Below, piece by piece: positions 34,099-43,952 of a DNA stretch of 64,000 bases (its first letter is position 1; every line of letters starts with the position of its first letter). The stretch lies in assembly GCF_900129885.1 (NCBI RefSeq), contig NZ_FQXE01000002.1, positions 248,001-312,000 on the forward strand, read 5' to 3'. The DNA is from Pollutimonas bauzanensis. GTDB taxonomy: Bacteria > Pseudomonadota > Gammaproteobacteria > Burkholderiales > Burkholderiaceae_B. Made by a program: the position numbers and the translations under genes. The notes beneath the pieces were generated by a model that saw only the letters and a program-made list of their open reading frames with translations, made no database searches and was not told the DNA's origin.

Positions 34099-35175
34099 AT
34101 GTATCTATCCGCCAAAACACTCTCAGCAGCCGCCAGCGCTCTTGTGCTCGGGTTTTCTGCCACGAGCCTATGGGCGCAGCCCTCTCCGGTCGCGGGGGCC
34201 CCCGCCGCTGCGGCCGCCAAGGCCAGCCCGACCGTCAAGGCAATACTGGACCGCGGCTATCTGATCTGCGGTTCCGGCCACGCCACCACGGGTTTTTCGG
34301 CGCCCGACAAGAACGGCGTCTGGAAAGGCCTTGACGCCGATACCTGCCGCGCAATTGCCATCGCCGTACTGGGCGACGCAAGCAAGGCGCGGTTCGTGCC
34401 GCTCACCGGCCAGCAGCGCCTGACCGCCTTGCAAACGGGGCAGATCGATGTGCTGCCGCGCACTACAAGCTGGACGCTGCGCCGGGATGCGAACGGCATC
34501 AACTTCACTTATCCCAACTACTATGAACATGATGCCTTCATGCTGCGCAAGGATCTCGGCGTCACCAAGACGCAGGAGATGAAGGGCGCAACGGTGTGCG
34601 TGCAATCCGGTTCAACCAATGAAGTGACTGTGGCGGACCTGTCGCGCAAGTATGACCTGAACCTGAAGCTGGTGCTGTTCGATAACTCCACGGCCGCAAG
34701 GCAGGCGTTCTACTCGAACCGATGCGATGCGTACATAACCGACGGATCCGCCTTGGCGGCCATGCGGGCCACGCAGGTGTCGAACCCCGACGACTACATC
34801 ATCTTCCCGGCCAGTGGCGACAGCGAAGCGCTGACGCCCGCCGTGCGCCATGGCGACGACCGCTGGTTCGATATCGTCAAGTACGCCATTCAGGCACCCA
34901 TCGCCGCCGAGGCCATGGGCATCACCCAGGCCAATATCGATGAGATGCTCAAGAGCACGGCGCCGCGGGTCGCGCGCTTCCTGGGCACCGAGCCAGGCAA
35001 TGGCCAGGCTTTGGGCCTCGACGAGAAATGGGCCTACAACATTGTCAAGCAGCTGGGCAATTACGGCGAAATTTTTGAACGCAACGTCGGCAAGGACAGC
35101 CCGCTCAAGCTCGATCGCGGCTTGAACCGCCTGTATACCGACGGCGGCCTCATGTACCCGTACGTTTTCAATTGA
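34099..35175 (+). CDS. aapJ: Amino acid ABC transporter substrate-binding protein (AapJ/BztA type)
   Basis: 358 residues. Signal peptide ending near SLWAQ, a Pro/Ala-rich spacer, then VKAILDRGYLICGSGHATTGF and GLDADTCRAIAIAVLGD, the type II fold of the AapJ family. It binds a broad range of L-amino acids in the characterised systems. First gene of aapJQMP; gap of 41 bases to aapQ. RBS CAGGAGAC. Symbol given by operon layout and similarity to the family. Confidence 0.85.
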   Translation: MYLSAKTLSAAASALVLGFSATSLWAQPSPVAGAPAAAAAKASPTVKAILDRGYLICGSGHATTGFSAPDKNGVWKGLDADTCRAIAIAVLGDASKARFVPLTGQQRLTALQTGQIDVLPRTTSWTLRRDANGINFTYPNYYEHDAFMLRKDLGVTKTQEMKGATVCVQSGSTNEVTVADLSRKYDLNLKLVLFDNSTAARQAFYSNRCDAYITDGSALAAMRATQVSNPDDYIIFPASGDSEALTPAVRHGDDRWFDIVKYAIQAPIAAEAMGITQANIDEMLKSTAPRVARFLGTEPGNGQALGLDEKWAYNIVKQLGNYGEIFERNVGKDSPLKLDRGLNRLYTDGGLMYPYVFN

Positions 35176-35216
35176 TCCGGTTGGCAGGCGAGTCCGCGCA
35201 ACAGAGGGCATACATC

Positions 35217-36389
35217 ATGTTCAGATATCTATGGTATGACAGCCGCGCGCGGGCGTGGCTGCTCCAGGGCGCGGCGATTGCCGTCGTAATGGGTGGCCTC
35301 GGCTGGCTGGTATGGAATGCGCAGCATAACCTCGCGGCGCGGGGGATCGCCATGGGCTTCGGCTTTCTGGCCGAGACGGCCCGCTTCCCGATCTCCGAAA
35401 GCCTGCTGGCCTATACGCCGGTCGACAGCTACGGCCGGGCCTTTCTGGTCGGCCTGGTCAACACGCTCTACATTTCGCTTCTGGTCATCGGCGCATCGAC
35501 CGTGCTGGGCTTTCTGCTGGCCCTGGCCAGGCGCAGCCGGCACCCTCTCGTGTCAGCCCTGGCGGCCGTATACGTGGAGGCCATGCGCAACACGCCGCTC
35601 GTACTGCAGCTGCTTTTCTGGTACAGCGTACTGACGCTCAATCTGCCGGCCGCGCGCCAGGCCTATGAGCCCGTGTCCGGGTTCTTTCTTTCGATCCGAG
35701 GCCTCTTCTTTCCCGCTGTATCGCTCGAAGGCAACACGGCGCTGTTCTGGACATCCACAGTCGTCGCCCTGCTTGTAGTCATGGCGGGCCCCGCCCTTGG
35801 CCGGCGTATCGTCCGTTCCGGACCGGGGGCGGGTTCCGGGTCCCGATACGCCTGGCGCCGCGGCGCGTGGAGCGCGGCAGCCTTCATTGTGATCTTCGGC
35901 GCGCTTGCCGGAGGCATACAGATGCATATTGAGAAACCGGTGCTCCAGGGATTCAACTTCGTGGGCGGATCCGTGTTCACCCCGGAGTTCACATCGCTGC
36001 TGATCGGTCTGATACTTTATTCGACGGCGTTTTCAGGCGAGATTATCCGGGGCGGCATCGACGCGGTCGACAACGGCCAATGGGAAGCCGCGCGGTCGCT
36101 GGGCCTGCGCCCCTGGCCGACGCTGCGCCAGATCATCGTGCCGCAGGCCATGCGCGTCATCGTGCCGCCCATGACCACCCAGTTTCTTTCCATCATCAAG
36201 AATACGACGCTGGCGCTGGCGGTGGGCTATCCCGACTTGTCATTCGTCATCGCGACCACCATCAACCAGACGGGCCAGGCCGTGGAAGGCATCGCCATCC
36301 TGATGGCGGTCTACCTGAGCATCAGCCTTGCCATCTCGATCTTCATGAATGTCTATAACCGTCGCATCACACGGACGCAGCGGCCATGA
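35217..36389 (+). CDS. aapQ: Amino acid ABC transporter permease (AapQ/BztB type)
   Basis: 390 residues, longer than simple HisM-type permeases, as expected for AapQ with its inserted region between helix pairs. The typical segments are FLVGLVNTLYISLLVIGAST, VEAMRNTPLVLQLLFWY and the EAA loop QWEAARSLGLRPWPTLRQII. It ends overlapping aapM by four bases (ATGA). Start ATG 35217 has GAGGG upstream. Confidence 0.86.
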   Translation: MFRYLWYDSRARAWLLQGAAIAVVMGGLGWLVWNAQHNLAARGIAMGFGFLAETARFPISESLLAYTPVDSYGRAFLVGLVNTLYISLLVIGASTVLGFLLALARRSRHPLVSALAAVYVEAMRNTPLVLQLLFWYSVLTLNLPAARQAYEPVSGFFLSIRGLFFPAVSLEGNTALFWTSTVVALLVVMAGPALGRRIVRSGPGAGSGSRYAWRRGAWSAAAFIVIFGALAGGIQMHIEKPVLQGFNFVGGSVFTPEFTSLLIGLILYSTAFSGEIIRGGIDAVDNGQWEAARSLGLRPWPTLRQIIVPQAMRVIVPPMTTQFLSIIKNTTLALAVGYPDLSFVIATTINQTGQAVEGIAILMAVYLSISLAISIFMNVYNRRITRTQRP

Positions 36390-37495
36390 GCACGATAGTC
36401 ACTTCAACCGCCATCCCGCCGGTCAATATGGCCATGGCCAGGCCGCCGCGCGATCCGAGGGATACGCTGGCTCACAAACTGTTCGGTGATATTTTCAGCG
36501 CCGCCGCCACGCTGGCGACCCTGGGGATCGCCCTGTACGCCTTGCGGCGAATAATCGATTGGGGCCTGCTGAATGCGGTGTGGCCGGGCAGTTCGGCAGA
36601 TGTGTGCAGGCAGGCAAGCGGCGCCTGCTGGGCATTTCTGGCCGAAAAATTCCGCCTGATTCTGTTTGGCATCTACCCGCCCGAAGAACAGTGGCGGCCC
36701 ATCGCCGTGTGTATATTCATCGCGGCGATGACGGTGTATTCGCTCAGTCCGTCGCACTGGCGCCGCGGCACCGCCCTGGCCTGGGTGGCAGGCATCGTCG
36801 GCGCTATTGCGTTGATGCACGGCCGCTGGCTTGGCCTGGCGCTGGTGCCCCCATCCGCATGGGGCGGCTTGCCCGTGACGCTGCTGCTGGCGGTATGCGC
36901 GCTCGGCGCAGGTTTTCCGTTCGCAGTGGTGCTGGCATTGGGACGCCGCAGCGACCTGCCGGTCTGCCGCTTCCTGTCTGTGCTCGTCATCGAACTGATA
37001 CGGGGCCTGCCGCTCATCAGTCTGCTGTTTATGGCATCGATCCTGTTGCCGCTGCTATTGCCGGCAGGCATCACCATAGACAGTCTGCTGCGCGCGGGCG
37101 TGGCGCTCACCGTGTTCTCGGCAGCCTATCTGGCAGAAGTCGTCCGCGGCGGGCTGCAGGCGATTCCGCCCGGCCAGATGGAGGCCTCGCGCGCTCTGGG
37201 ACTGTCGTGGTGGAAGATGATGCGCCTGGTCGTGCTGCCGCAGGCGCTGCGTTATGTAATCGCACCGCTGACCAATACCGCCATTGTCATGGTCAAGAAC
37301 ACCAGCCTGGTGTTCATCGTCGGCCTGTTCGACCTGCTGAGCGCCGCCCGCGCCGCGCTGACAGACCCGGCCTGGCCGTCGCCTTTTGCCGAAACATATT
37401 TCTTTATCGCGGCAATCTACTTTGTGATCTGTTTCAGCCTGTCGCGCTATGCCATGTGGCTGGAGCGGCGCTACCAAAGAGGAAAACGAGCATGA
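36386..37495 (+). CDS. aapM: Amino acid ABC transporter permease (AapM/BztC type)
   Basis: 369 residues with an N-terminal extension before the permease core, as in Aap[39 protein letters not shown] and [20 protein letters not shown] (EAA loop) are visible. It pairs with AapQ to form the channel. Start and stop overlap both neighbours by ATGA, so the four genes are tightly coupled. Confidence 0.87.
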   Translation: MSTIVTSTAIPPVNMAMARPPRDPRDTLAHKLFGDIFSAAATLATLGIALYALRRIIDWGLLNAVWPGSSADVCRQASGACWAFLAEKFRLILFGIYPPEEQWRPIAVCIFIAAMTVYSLSPSHWRRGTALAWVAGIVGAIALMHGRWLGLALVPPSAWGGLPVTLLLAVCALGAGFPFAVVLALGRRSDLPVCRFLSVLVIELIRGLPLISLLFMASILLPLLLPAGITIDSLLRAGVALTVFSAAYLAEVVRGGLQAIPPGQMEASRALGLSWWKMMRLVVLPQALRYVIAPLTNTAIVMVKNTSLVFIVGLFDLLSAARAALTDPAWPSPFAETYFFIAAIYFVICFSLSRYAMWLERRYQRGKRA

Positions 37496-38241
37496 CGACA
37501 CCGCTCAGCACTGATGCCATCCATATTTCCGGCATGCACAAATGGTACGGCGATTTCCACGCGTTAAACGACATTTCCCTTTCCATTGGACAAGGGGAGC
37601 GCATCGTGATCTGCGGCCCCTCGGGCTCGGGGAAGTCTACCTTGATCCGCTGCATCAATCGCCTCGAGCGCCATGAACAGGGCACGATAGTCGTCAACGG
37701 CATCACATTGAACGATGACCTGCGCACCATAGACGAAGTCCGCAGCGAAGCCGGCATGGTTTTCCAGCACTTCAATCTTTTCCCCCATCTCACCGTGCTG
37801 GAAAACTGCATCCTGGCTCCTATGCACGTGCGCCGGAAATCGCGCGCCGAGGCCGTGGACATCGCGATGACCTACCTGGAGCGGGTACGCATTCCCGAAC
37901 AGGCCGGCAAGTACCCCGGCCAGCTATCCGGCGGGCAGCAGCAGCGGGTGGCGATCGCCCGTTCGCTCTGCATGACGCCGCGCATCATGCTTTTTGACGA
38001 ACCAACGTCGGCGCTTGACCCCGAGATGGTGAAAGAGGTGCTGGATACGATGACGTCGCTGGCCGAAGAGGGCATGACCATGCTGTGCGTGACCCACGAA
38101 ATGGGGTTTGCGCGCCAAGTGGCCGATAGCATCGTATTCATGGATGCGGGCAGTATTCTGGAGCGGGGAGCGCCGCAGACGTTCTTTGAAAACCCGACGC
38201 ATCCGCGCACGCGGGATTTTCTGGGCCGCATTCTGTCCTAG
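37492..38241 (+). CDS. aapP: Amino acid ABC transporter ATP-binding protein (AapP/GlnQ type)
   Basis: 249 residues. Motifs: [18 protein letters not shown] start, Walker [11 protein letters not shown]-loop [10 protein letters not shown], signature LSGGQQQR, Walker [17 protein letters not shown] and VTHEMGFAR. It energises AapQM. Last gene of the operon; it converges on the exported lyase-like gene with a 112-base gap. Confidence 0.92.
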   Translation: MTTPLSTDAIHISGMHKWYGDFHALNDISLSIGQGERIVICGPSGSGKSTLIRCINRLERHEQGTIVVNGITLNDDLRTIDEVRSEAGMVFQHFNLFPHLTVLENCILAPMHVRRKSRAEAVDIAMTYLERVRIPEQAGKYPGQLSGGQQQRVAIARSLCMTPRIMLFDEPTSALDPEMVKEVLDTMTSLAEEGMTMLCVTHEMGFARQVADSIVFMDAGSILERGAPQTFFENPTHPRTRDFLGRILS

Positions 38242-38353
38242 CCGGCGGACCCTGCCGCGGCTCGCCCGACACCTCGGCCTCGACGCTTTGGCTTCGGGCC
38301 TTCCCGGATGCGCGAACAGTGCCTATCGTTGAACGCGGAGCCGCTGCGCCGCC

Positions 38354-39856
38354 CTACTGCCCGGGCTTCAACAATTTGTCGAAATCCGCATCCAGCTGGC
38401 CTAGCGCCGCGGCGATCTTCCCGCGCTGGCTGTCGATCCAGTTTTGCCGGGCGGCAAGGTCCTCGTTGGCCGCGGCGATCATGCGCTGCATTTCGGCTGG
38501 CTGCGGGCCGCCGACTGTCTTGCGGTTCTTGACTATCATGACGGGGTCCAGGTTCTCCTTGAACTGCGCCTCGCTCATTGGAAGCGTCTGCGGGTAGTCC
38601 GTGTCTTTAACCGTTACGGTATAGATGCGCTGCGCCTCGGCATATGGAAACTCGAGCGGCTTGATGTTGTTCTTCCTGGCATAGCTTACGACTTCAGAGG
38701 CAAAATGATGGCCGATGCGGAAAGGCAGCCCATGATTGCGCATCAACGCGTCCGCCAGCTCCTGCGATGCCGTCCAGTCGCTATTCAGTTCTTCGAGCGC
38801 GCGATCGGGGCTCACGACCAGCGCCTTCAGGACATGGTCCCAGTTCGACAGCGCCTTGATGGCGCTGTCCACCATCGCGCTATTGGCCTTTGAGCTTTTG
38901 GGATCGGACATGCCCGGCGTGATGTTGTGCGCCTGGATCGCCGGACCGAATGCGAGCGTCAGGGCCGTGGAGGCGCTGCTGCGCGTATCGTTGAGAAGCC
39001 CGGGATTGCGCTTTTGCGGCATGGCGCTGGATACGTAGGTATTTTCGCCGCCCTCTTCCAGCAATATCCATGGCCGCGGCTGGGCGTACTGCGTCAGCAG
39101 GTCTTCTACGAAATGGCCGGTGTGCAATGCGATGCTGGTCACCACCGCGCCGACCTCGACGGGATGTTCCATCGAAGCAATCTGGGACGCATCGTAGGCG
39201 TTGTCGACGATACCCGAAAAGCCCAGATAATCGGCCATGCGCTGGCGATTGAGCGGCCAGCTCGTCCCGTTCAGCACGGTGGTGCCCATTGCGCAGCGGT
39301 CTATGCGCGCATAGCTTTCCTGTATTCGCTGGGCGTCGCGTTGCAGTCCGGCGGCATGAGCGAGCAGATAATGGCCATAGCTGTTGGGCTGCGCCGCAAC
39401 GCCATTCGTGTAATTGGGCACGATCGTTTCCTTGTGGCGATCCGCCAGAGCCACCAATGTGGAGCTCGTCTTGTGCAGCTGTTGCGCAAGCCTGAGCAGG
39501 TCATCCCGCAGGATGGCCGCGCGATAAGTGGCATGCATGTCCTGGCTGGAGCGGCCCGCGTGCAACAGCGTTATTTCAGGCCCGGCCGCGGCTATCAGCA
39601 GCGGTTCGAAGGTAATGACCGACGAGGGCCTCTTGGCGCCTTTCTGATTGCCGGCCGTGATCACCTTGTCGATGCCTTCCGCGAAAACAGGCGCCGACGC
39701 CTTTTCTATCAGGCCTTCGTCGGTATTGATGACGAGCGAGGCCTTGTTCATTTCCCCGAGCCAGAAGAATTCATCCCTGTTTGCGGCGCCAGCGTAAGCG
39801 CCTGCACAATAGGCAATCAGGGAAAAGCCCAATGCCGGAAGCGCGAGTGATTTCAT
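38354..39856 (-). CDS. Exported argininosuccinate-lyase / fumarase-superfamily protein
   Basis: 500 residues. The superfamily signature is seen as SSAMPQKRNP, with HPVEVGAVVTSIALHTGHFV and AMGTTVLNGTSWPLNRQRMA as other active-site regions. This superfamily splits fumarate from C-N bonds (argininosuccinate, adenylosuccinate, aspartate, iminodisuccinate-type chelators). Unusually it begins with a signal peptide (MKSLALPALGFSLIAYCAGA, then YAGA), so it should act in the periplasm, beside an amino acid importer. ATG 39856 follows GGAGACAA. Function as an exported C-N lyase is inference. Confidence 0.78.
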   Translation of the reverse strand: MKSLALPALGFSLIAYCAGAYAGAANRDEFFWLGEMNKASLVINTDEGLIEKASAPVFAEGIDKVITAGNQKGAKRPSSVITFEPLLIAAAGPEITLLHAGRSSQDMHATYRAAILRDDLLRLAQQLHKTSSTLVALADRHKETIVPNYTNGVAAQPNSYGHYLLAHAAGLQRDAQRIQESYARIDRCAMGTTVLNGTSWPLNRQRMADYLGFSGIVDNAYDASQIASMEHPVEVGAVVTSIALHTGHFVEDLLTQYAQPRPWILLEEGGENTYVSSAMPQKRNPGLLNDTRSSASTALTLAFGPAIQAHNITPGMSDPKSSKANSAMVDSAIKALSNWDHVLKALVVSPDRALEELNSDWTASQELADALMRNHGLPFRIGHHFASEVVSYARKNNIKPLEFPYAEAQRIYTVTVKDTDYPQTLPMSEAQFKENLDPVMIVKNRKTVGGPQPAEMQRMIAAANEDLAARQNWIDSQRGKIAAALGQLDADFDKLLKPGQ

Positions 39857-39909
39857 GAGTTTGTCTCCGAGAGGAATGTGTTTTTGTCGTGAAATATTGC
39901 ATAAGCCGT

Positions 39910-41076
39910 TTACGCGGCGCGCGAGGGGGCGCGCCGTTCCGATGCGAATACGGGACCGGCCCTCCGCCTTCGCGGCAGCCTGTCGAGCCAGCGAAGCAGG
40001 CCCGCGAGTCCGGCCATCGCCCAGGCCAGCGGCCTCAGGATGAACCGCAACAGCAGCAGGATGGGAAGCAGGACGAGAGTCCAGCCCACTACCTGCACCA
40101 GACCTGCCGGCAGGCCCAGCTTTTCCGCCGCGGATCCGAGAAGGGAATTGATGACGCTCGGGTGCCGAATGGCAATATAGGCCAGCACCGCCGGCGCGCC
40201 GTACTTCACCAGTCTTGCGCCAACCGCGCTGCCGCGCCATAAGCCGGACCCAAGCGCCGCCGAGCGCTCGGAAAAGGTCAGGGACCGGCCGCCCGCCGCG
40301 CCGGCCCTGCCCATGCGCAGCACCTTGAGCGCGCTCACACCGATCGCCACATCCAGGGCCGCCCACCCTAAGTCGCCCGCTGCTATCGTCTCATCGCGGC
40401 GAAGCTTGGTCTCCAGCCCCTTTACGCCGCCGGCAAAGAAGCTGTTGATACCTTCGAGAACGCGTTCTGTCTGGACCCAGGCCACCTCTCCCGCCGGGCT
40501 GATCACGAACTGGCCCAGGAAATCGTAGCCTTCCGCCTTGAGGAATTGCACGGCATACCGGCCCCGTTCTTCGCTCGACAGCGCCGCCCCCGCCCCGGGG
40601 GCCTCGGGAGCCGCAGGGGCTTCTGCGGCCTCGGCGGGCGCACTGTCGTTCCACAGCCGCCGGACAGTGTTCAGGGCCGAGCGGGCTGTCTCGCTCATGC
40701 CGCGCATCAACTCCAGCGTGAAGACTTCATGCGTGAGGAAATAATGAATGGGCAGAGTCACATCTTCCCCGTAGCTGCGAAGCACATCCTGGAATTCCCG
40801 GCTTTCTCCGAGCATCGCGAAGATGGGTCTGGCCATATCGGGATAGCGCAGAAGCGCGATCCTTGCCTTCGCAAGCAATACCGGATCCTCTGCATAGGCA
40901 AGAAAAAGCGCCTGCAGCTCGTCGGGCTCGCCGCTCAGTTCGCTCGCCATTTCCGGCATGACTTGTTCGACCTGCAGATGCAGCAGTTGCGCTTCCAGAG
41001 GCTTCGGTTTATACAGGCTGGTGATCAGCAGCGCGCCCAGGAAAGCAAGCAGGCTGGCCACAAACAGAGTTTTCAT
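39910..41076 (-). CDS. Membrane protein of unknown function
   Basis: 388 residues, not recognised. An N-terminal membrane anchor (LFVASLLAFLGALLITSLY) is followed by a helical periplasmic region of about 110 residues, an Ala/Pro-rich linker (about residues 147-165) and a C-terminal hydrophobic domain with spans around LVKYGAPAVLAYIAIR and VVGWTLVLLPILLLLRFI, ending in a basic tail. It lies 53 bases upstream of the exported lyase on the same strand, so the two may be co-transcribed and the protein may be its membrane partner (inference). No ribosome site precedes the ATG. Confidence 0.6.
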   Translation of the reverse strand: MKTLFVASLLAFLGALLITSLYKPKPLEAQLLHLQVEQVMPEMASELSGEPDELQALFLAYAEDPVLLAKARIALLRYPDMARPIFAMLGESREFQDVLRSYGEDVTLPIHYFLTHEVFTLELMRGMSETARSALNTVRRLWNDSAPAEAAEAPAAPEAPGAGAALSSEERGRYAVQFLKAEGYDFLGQFVISPAGEVAWVQTERVLEGINSFFAGGVKGLETKLRRDETIAAGDLGWAALDVAIGVSALKVLRMGRAGAAGGRSLTFSERSAALGSGLWRGSAVGARLVKYGAPAVLAYIAIRHPSVINSLLGSAAEKLGLPAGLVQVVGWTLVLLPILLLLRFILRPLAWAMAGLAGLLRWLDRLPRRRRAGPVFASERRAPSRAA

Positions 41077-41177
41077 AAGGCGGGCTCGATAGTGTGCTGG
41101 CGGGAACGTTCACTGTAGCAGAGGCTATGATAAAGCGCCGACAGGTAGATGATCCAATCCCGGAATCCAGGCTCCAT
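41073..41177 (-). CDS. Possible 34-residue ORF coupled to the membrane protein gene
   Basis: ATG 41177 to TGA 41073-41075, overlapping the next ATG as ATGA. It reads MEPGFRDWIIYLSALYHSLC and continues for 14 residues. The downstream gene lacks its own ribosome site, so coupling would make sense, but this ORF has no good ribosome site either. Tentative. The rest of the 215-base gap up to 41291 shows nothing recognisable. Confidence 0.2.
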   Translation of the reverse strand: MEPGFRDWIIYLSALYHSLCYSERSRQHTIEPAL

Positions 41178-41291
41178 CCGCTGGTCACTATCGCAAAGAC
41201 GCCTTGGCCGATGTGCTCGCCGAGCTCCAGCCCTTGGAACATGAGCACGCGTAAGCGCCGCATGATTCCCACGGAGGCTCGTGAAAAACCT

Positions 41292-42338
41292 TTATGAGCG
41301 CTTGTGCAACCGCAAACGACGCTGTACGGGAAATAGATGCAGATCGAACCGGTCCGCGATGAATCCCCACACGCCTTTCGGGAACCGGATCGTCACCACG
41401 ACCGCCAGCAAACCCAGTACGGTCAAATACCAGGTTCCATAATCTTCAAATGTCTTCGATAGAGCGAAGAAGAGAATGGCGCCGAACAGAGGTCCTTCGA
41501 TTGTGCCGACACCGCCGATGATTACCATGAAAATAATCATCGGGGACCACGACACGCCAAATGCCGCATCCGGAGAGATGCGCAAAGTACCAAGAAAATA
41601 CAGCGCGCCGGCAATACCGAAACCAAAAGCGGATATCACGTAGACCAGAAACTTGATCCGCTTGACATCGATACCCTGGCTTTGCGAGGCGATTTCCGAA
41701 TCGCGAATCGCCGTGAGGGCCAGCCCGAATCTCGAACGAAGCAGAAAGTACACCAGAAGCACCGATCCATAGGACGCCGAAATCGAAATCCAGAAGGTGA
41801 TTGCCTCGCGGGAGCCGCGGCTGAACCCCTTCAGGGCCATCAGGCTTGCGCCCGATCCACCGCCCAGCTCTGTTGTATTCGCGACAAGCAGCCGGAGAAT
41901 CTCCGCCACCGCCCAGGTCCCGATGGCGAATGCTCCGCCGGGCAGGCGGAAAACGATCTGCGATATCGGCATCGCAATCAGCGCCGCGACAATCCCGCAC
42001 AACAGCACGGCGAAGAAGGGATTGATTCCTGCCATGTTGGCCAGCACGATCAGCGCATAGCCGCCTATGCCAATGTAGGCCTGCTGACCAACCGAAACAA
42101 GCCCCCCATAACCGCCGAGCAGGTTCCACATTTGCGCCATGACGAAATAGCATGCCAGCTCCGACAGCCATCGCAGATAGCTTGCGTCGGCCCAGAAGGG
42201 CATGGAAATCGAAAAGCCCAGCGATGCGGCAAAGAAGACCATGGTGGCAATGCCGGCTCGTGTTGAACGCTCGACGATATACTTGCCGCTATGGCCGTCG
42301 GCGGGACAATCGTTGGACAACTCCGCTGCTGTGTTCAT
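41292..42338 (-). CDS. livM: Branched-chain amino acid-type ABC permease LivM
   Basis: 348 residues, polytopic. The family stretches are WNLLGGYGGLVSVGQQAYIG, GGAFAIGTWAVAEILRL and GGVGTIEGPLFGAILF. Last gene of the livKGFHM-ordered leftward operon. This importer class often carries aromatic acids in catabolic clusters; the sigma-54 promoter ahead of livK suggests that here. Confidence 0.9.
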   Translation of the reverse strand: MNTAAELSNDCPADGHSGKYIVERSTRAGIATMVFFAASLGFSISMPFWADASYLRWLSELACYFVMAQMWNLLGGYGGLVSVGQQAYIGIGGYALIVLANMAGINPFFAVLLCGIVAALIAMPISQIVFRLPGGAFAIGTWAVAEILRLLVANTTELGGGSGASLMALKGFSRGSREAITFWISISASYGSVLLVYFLLRSRFGLALTAIRDSEIASQSQGIDVKRIKFLVYVISAFGFGIAGALYFLGTLRISPDAAFGVSWSPMIIFMVIIGGVGTIEGPLFGAILFFALSKTFEDYGTWYLTVLGLLAVVVTIRFPKGVWGFIADRFDLHLFPVQRRLRLHKRS

Positions 42339-42357
42339 TTGATCCTCTCTCTATGCG

Positions 42358-43224
42358 CTATCGTGTCCTGGGGAAGAAGCCATCTGGCTTGAACAGCAGA
42401 ATGGCGACAAACACTACATGGCCCACCAGCACCCCCCAACCCGGATCGAGGCGGGAACCGATAGATTGCGCAATGCCGAGAAGGACTCCTCCGGCCAATG
42501 TTCCCCAGAACGACCCTATACCGCCGATGATGACCGCCTCGAAGGCGTAGATCAGCTGCGCCGGCCCATCGGTAGGAGAAAAGGTGGTGCGCATGCCGTG
42601 AAATATTCCGGCGATACCGAGGATGCCGACTGCGATGGCCGTTGCCAAAGCGTAGATATGCGCATTATTGATTCCCATCAGCACTGCGGCGCCGTGGTCA
42701 TCCGAGGTCGCGCGGAACGCGCGGCCCATGGATGTATTGCCGAAAAGCCACTGCAGCCCGATGGTAAGGAGCACTGCGGAACCGAATACGATCAACGGCA
42801 GGACACCAGCCGCCAGGTTATCGGTGATCGTTATGCTTCGCGACTCGAGCCCGCTCGCGCTGATCGCGCGCGTATCGGCGGAAAAGAACTCCAGCAGCAG
42901 ATTCTGGATCATGATGGATATGCCGAATGTGACAATCAGCGAAGGCAAGGGGTCCTTGCCGATCGTGAAATTCAGAATCCCGCGCTGGAGCAAATAGCCT
43001 ATGCTGAAGGCAACCGGCACCACCACTGCCATCGCGGCGAATGGCTGCAGCCCCAGTTTCTCCACCGCCATCAGCCCGATAAAGGACATCAGAATGACCA
43101 TGTCGCCGTGGGCAACGTTTACCAGCCTCATGATGCCAAACATCAGCGAAAGGCCCATCGCAAACAATGCATAAAGACCGCCGACAAGTATTCCCTGAAT
43201 GATTGCATCAATCCAAACTATCAT
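42358..43224 (-). CDS. livH: Branched-chain amino acid-type ABC permease LivH
   Basis: 288 residues. Typical opening IQGILVGGLYALFAMGLSLM, then VNVAHGDMVILMSFIGL and GIGSFWGTLAGGVLLGI. ATG 43224 has GGAG seven bases upstream. It lies 19 bases before livM and 26 after livF in the operon. Forms the channel with LivM. Confidence 0.9.
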   Translation of the reverse strand: MIVWIDAIIQGILVGGLYALFAMGLSLMFGIMRLVNVAHGDMVILMSFIGLMAVEKLGLQPFAAMAVVVPVAFSIGYLLQRGILNFTIGKDPLPSLIVTFGISIMIQNLLLEFFSADTRAISASGLESRSITITDNLAAGVLPLIVFGSAVLLTIGLQWLFGNTSMGRAFRATSDDHGAAVLMGINNAHIYALATAIAVGILGIAGIFHGMRTTFSPTDGPAQLIYAFEAVIIGGIGSFWGTLAGGVLLGIAQSIGSRLDPGWGVLVGHVVFVAILLFKPDGFFPRTR

Positions 43225-43250
43225 GTTTCGTCTCCGTGCCGGCGCATTGT

Positions 43251-43952
43251 TCAAACCCCAAAATAGGCATGGGAAATCTGCTCATGGGTAAGATCGGAGG
43301 AATTCCCGCTAAGCGACACCCTTCCCTCCTGGAAGCAATACAGCCGCTGCGACATGTTTTGCGCCGTGTACACATCCTGCTCGACAATGATCGCGGTAAG
43401 CCCGTTGCGTGCGACTTCCGCCAGCGCGGCATATATCTCCTTGATGACGGCGGGCGCGAGACCCAGCGAGATTTCATCGCAGATCAGCAACTCTGGATTG
43501 CTCATCAGCGCTCGGCCAATCGCCACCATCTGCTGCTGACCGCCGGAAATCGCCGTCCCGGGGACACTCCGCTTTTCTTTCAGCACCGGGAACAGGCGGT
43601 AGATCTTTTTCAGATCCCACGGGCCGGGGCGCTTCGTATAGGCGCCCATCCTCAGATTCTCCTCGACCGACAGGCTCGGAAACAGCCTGCGGCCTTCCGG
43701 AACCATGGCAATCCCGCCGGCCACGATGCGGTGGGTTTTACAGCCGCCAATTGGCTGGTCCTTGAACCGCACGCTTGCGGGATCAGCCGCCAGCACGCCC
43801 ATAACCGTATTAAGGAAGGTCGATTTTCCGGCGCCATTGGACCCGATGATGGCGACGATTTCTTGCGGCCGGATTTCAAAATCGATACCGAACAAGGCTT
43901 GGAAATCACCGTACCACGCCTTCAGGCCGTGCGTCGAAAGCAATTGGCTCAT
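43251..43952 (-). CDS. livF: Branched-chain amino acid-type ABC ATPase LivF
   Basis: 233 residues; Walker A GSNGAGKST, signature ISGGQQQM, Walker B LLICDEISLGLAP, a LivF-type pattern. The start overlaps the livG stop as ATGA. The signature begins with Ile rather than Leu, which is common in LivF proteins. Confidence 0.9.
   Translation of the reverse strand: MSQLLSTHGLKAWYGDFQALFGIDFEIRPQEIVAIIGSNGAGKSTFLNTVMGVLAADPASVRFKDQPIGGCKTHRIVAGGIAMVPEGRRLFPSLSVEENLRMGAYTKRPGPWDLKKIYRLFPVLKEKRSVPGTAISGGQQQMVAIGRALMSNPELLICDEISLGLAPAVIKEIYAALAEVARNGLTAIIVEQDVYTAQNMSQRLYCFQEGRVSLSGNSSDLTHEQISHAYFGV

Noticed and set aside
39870-40366. N-terminal extension of the exported lyase (open frame to 40366)
   Set aside because: The ATG at 39856 has a ribosome site followed directly by a signal peptide, and the extension overlaps the membrane protein gene in another frame.
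41077-41291. Possible RNA gene or transposon remnant between the membrane protein and livM
   Set aside because: No tRNA-like fold, transposase similarity or terminal repeats; only a weak 34-codon ORF remains.
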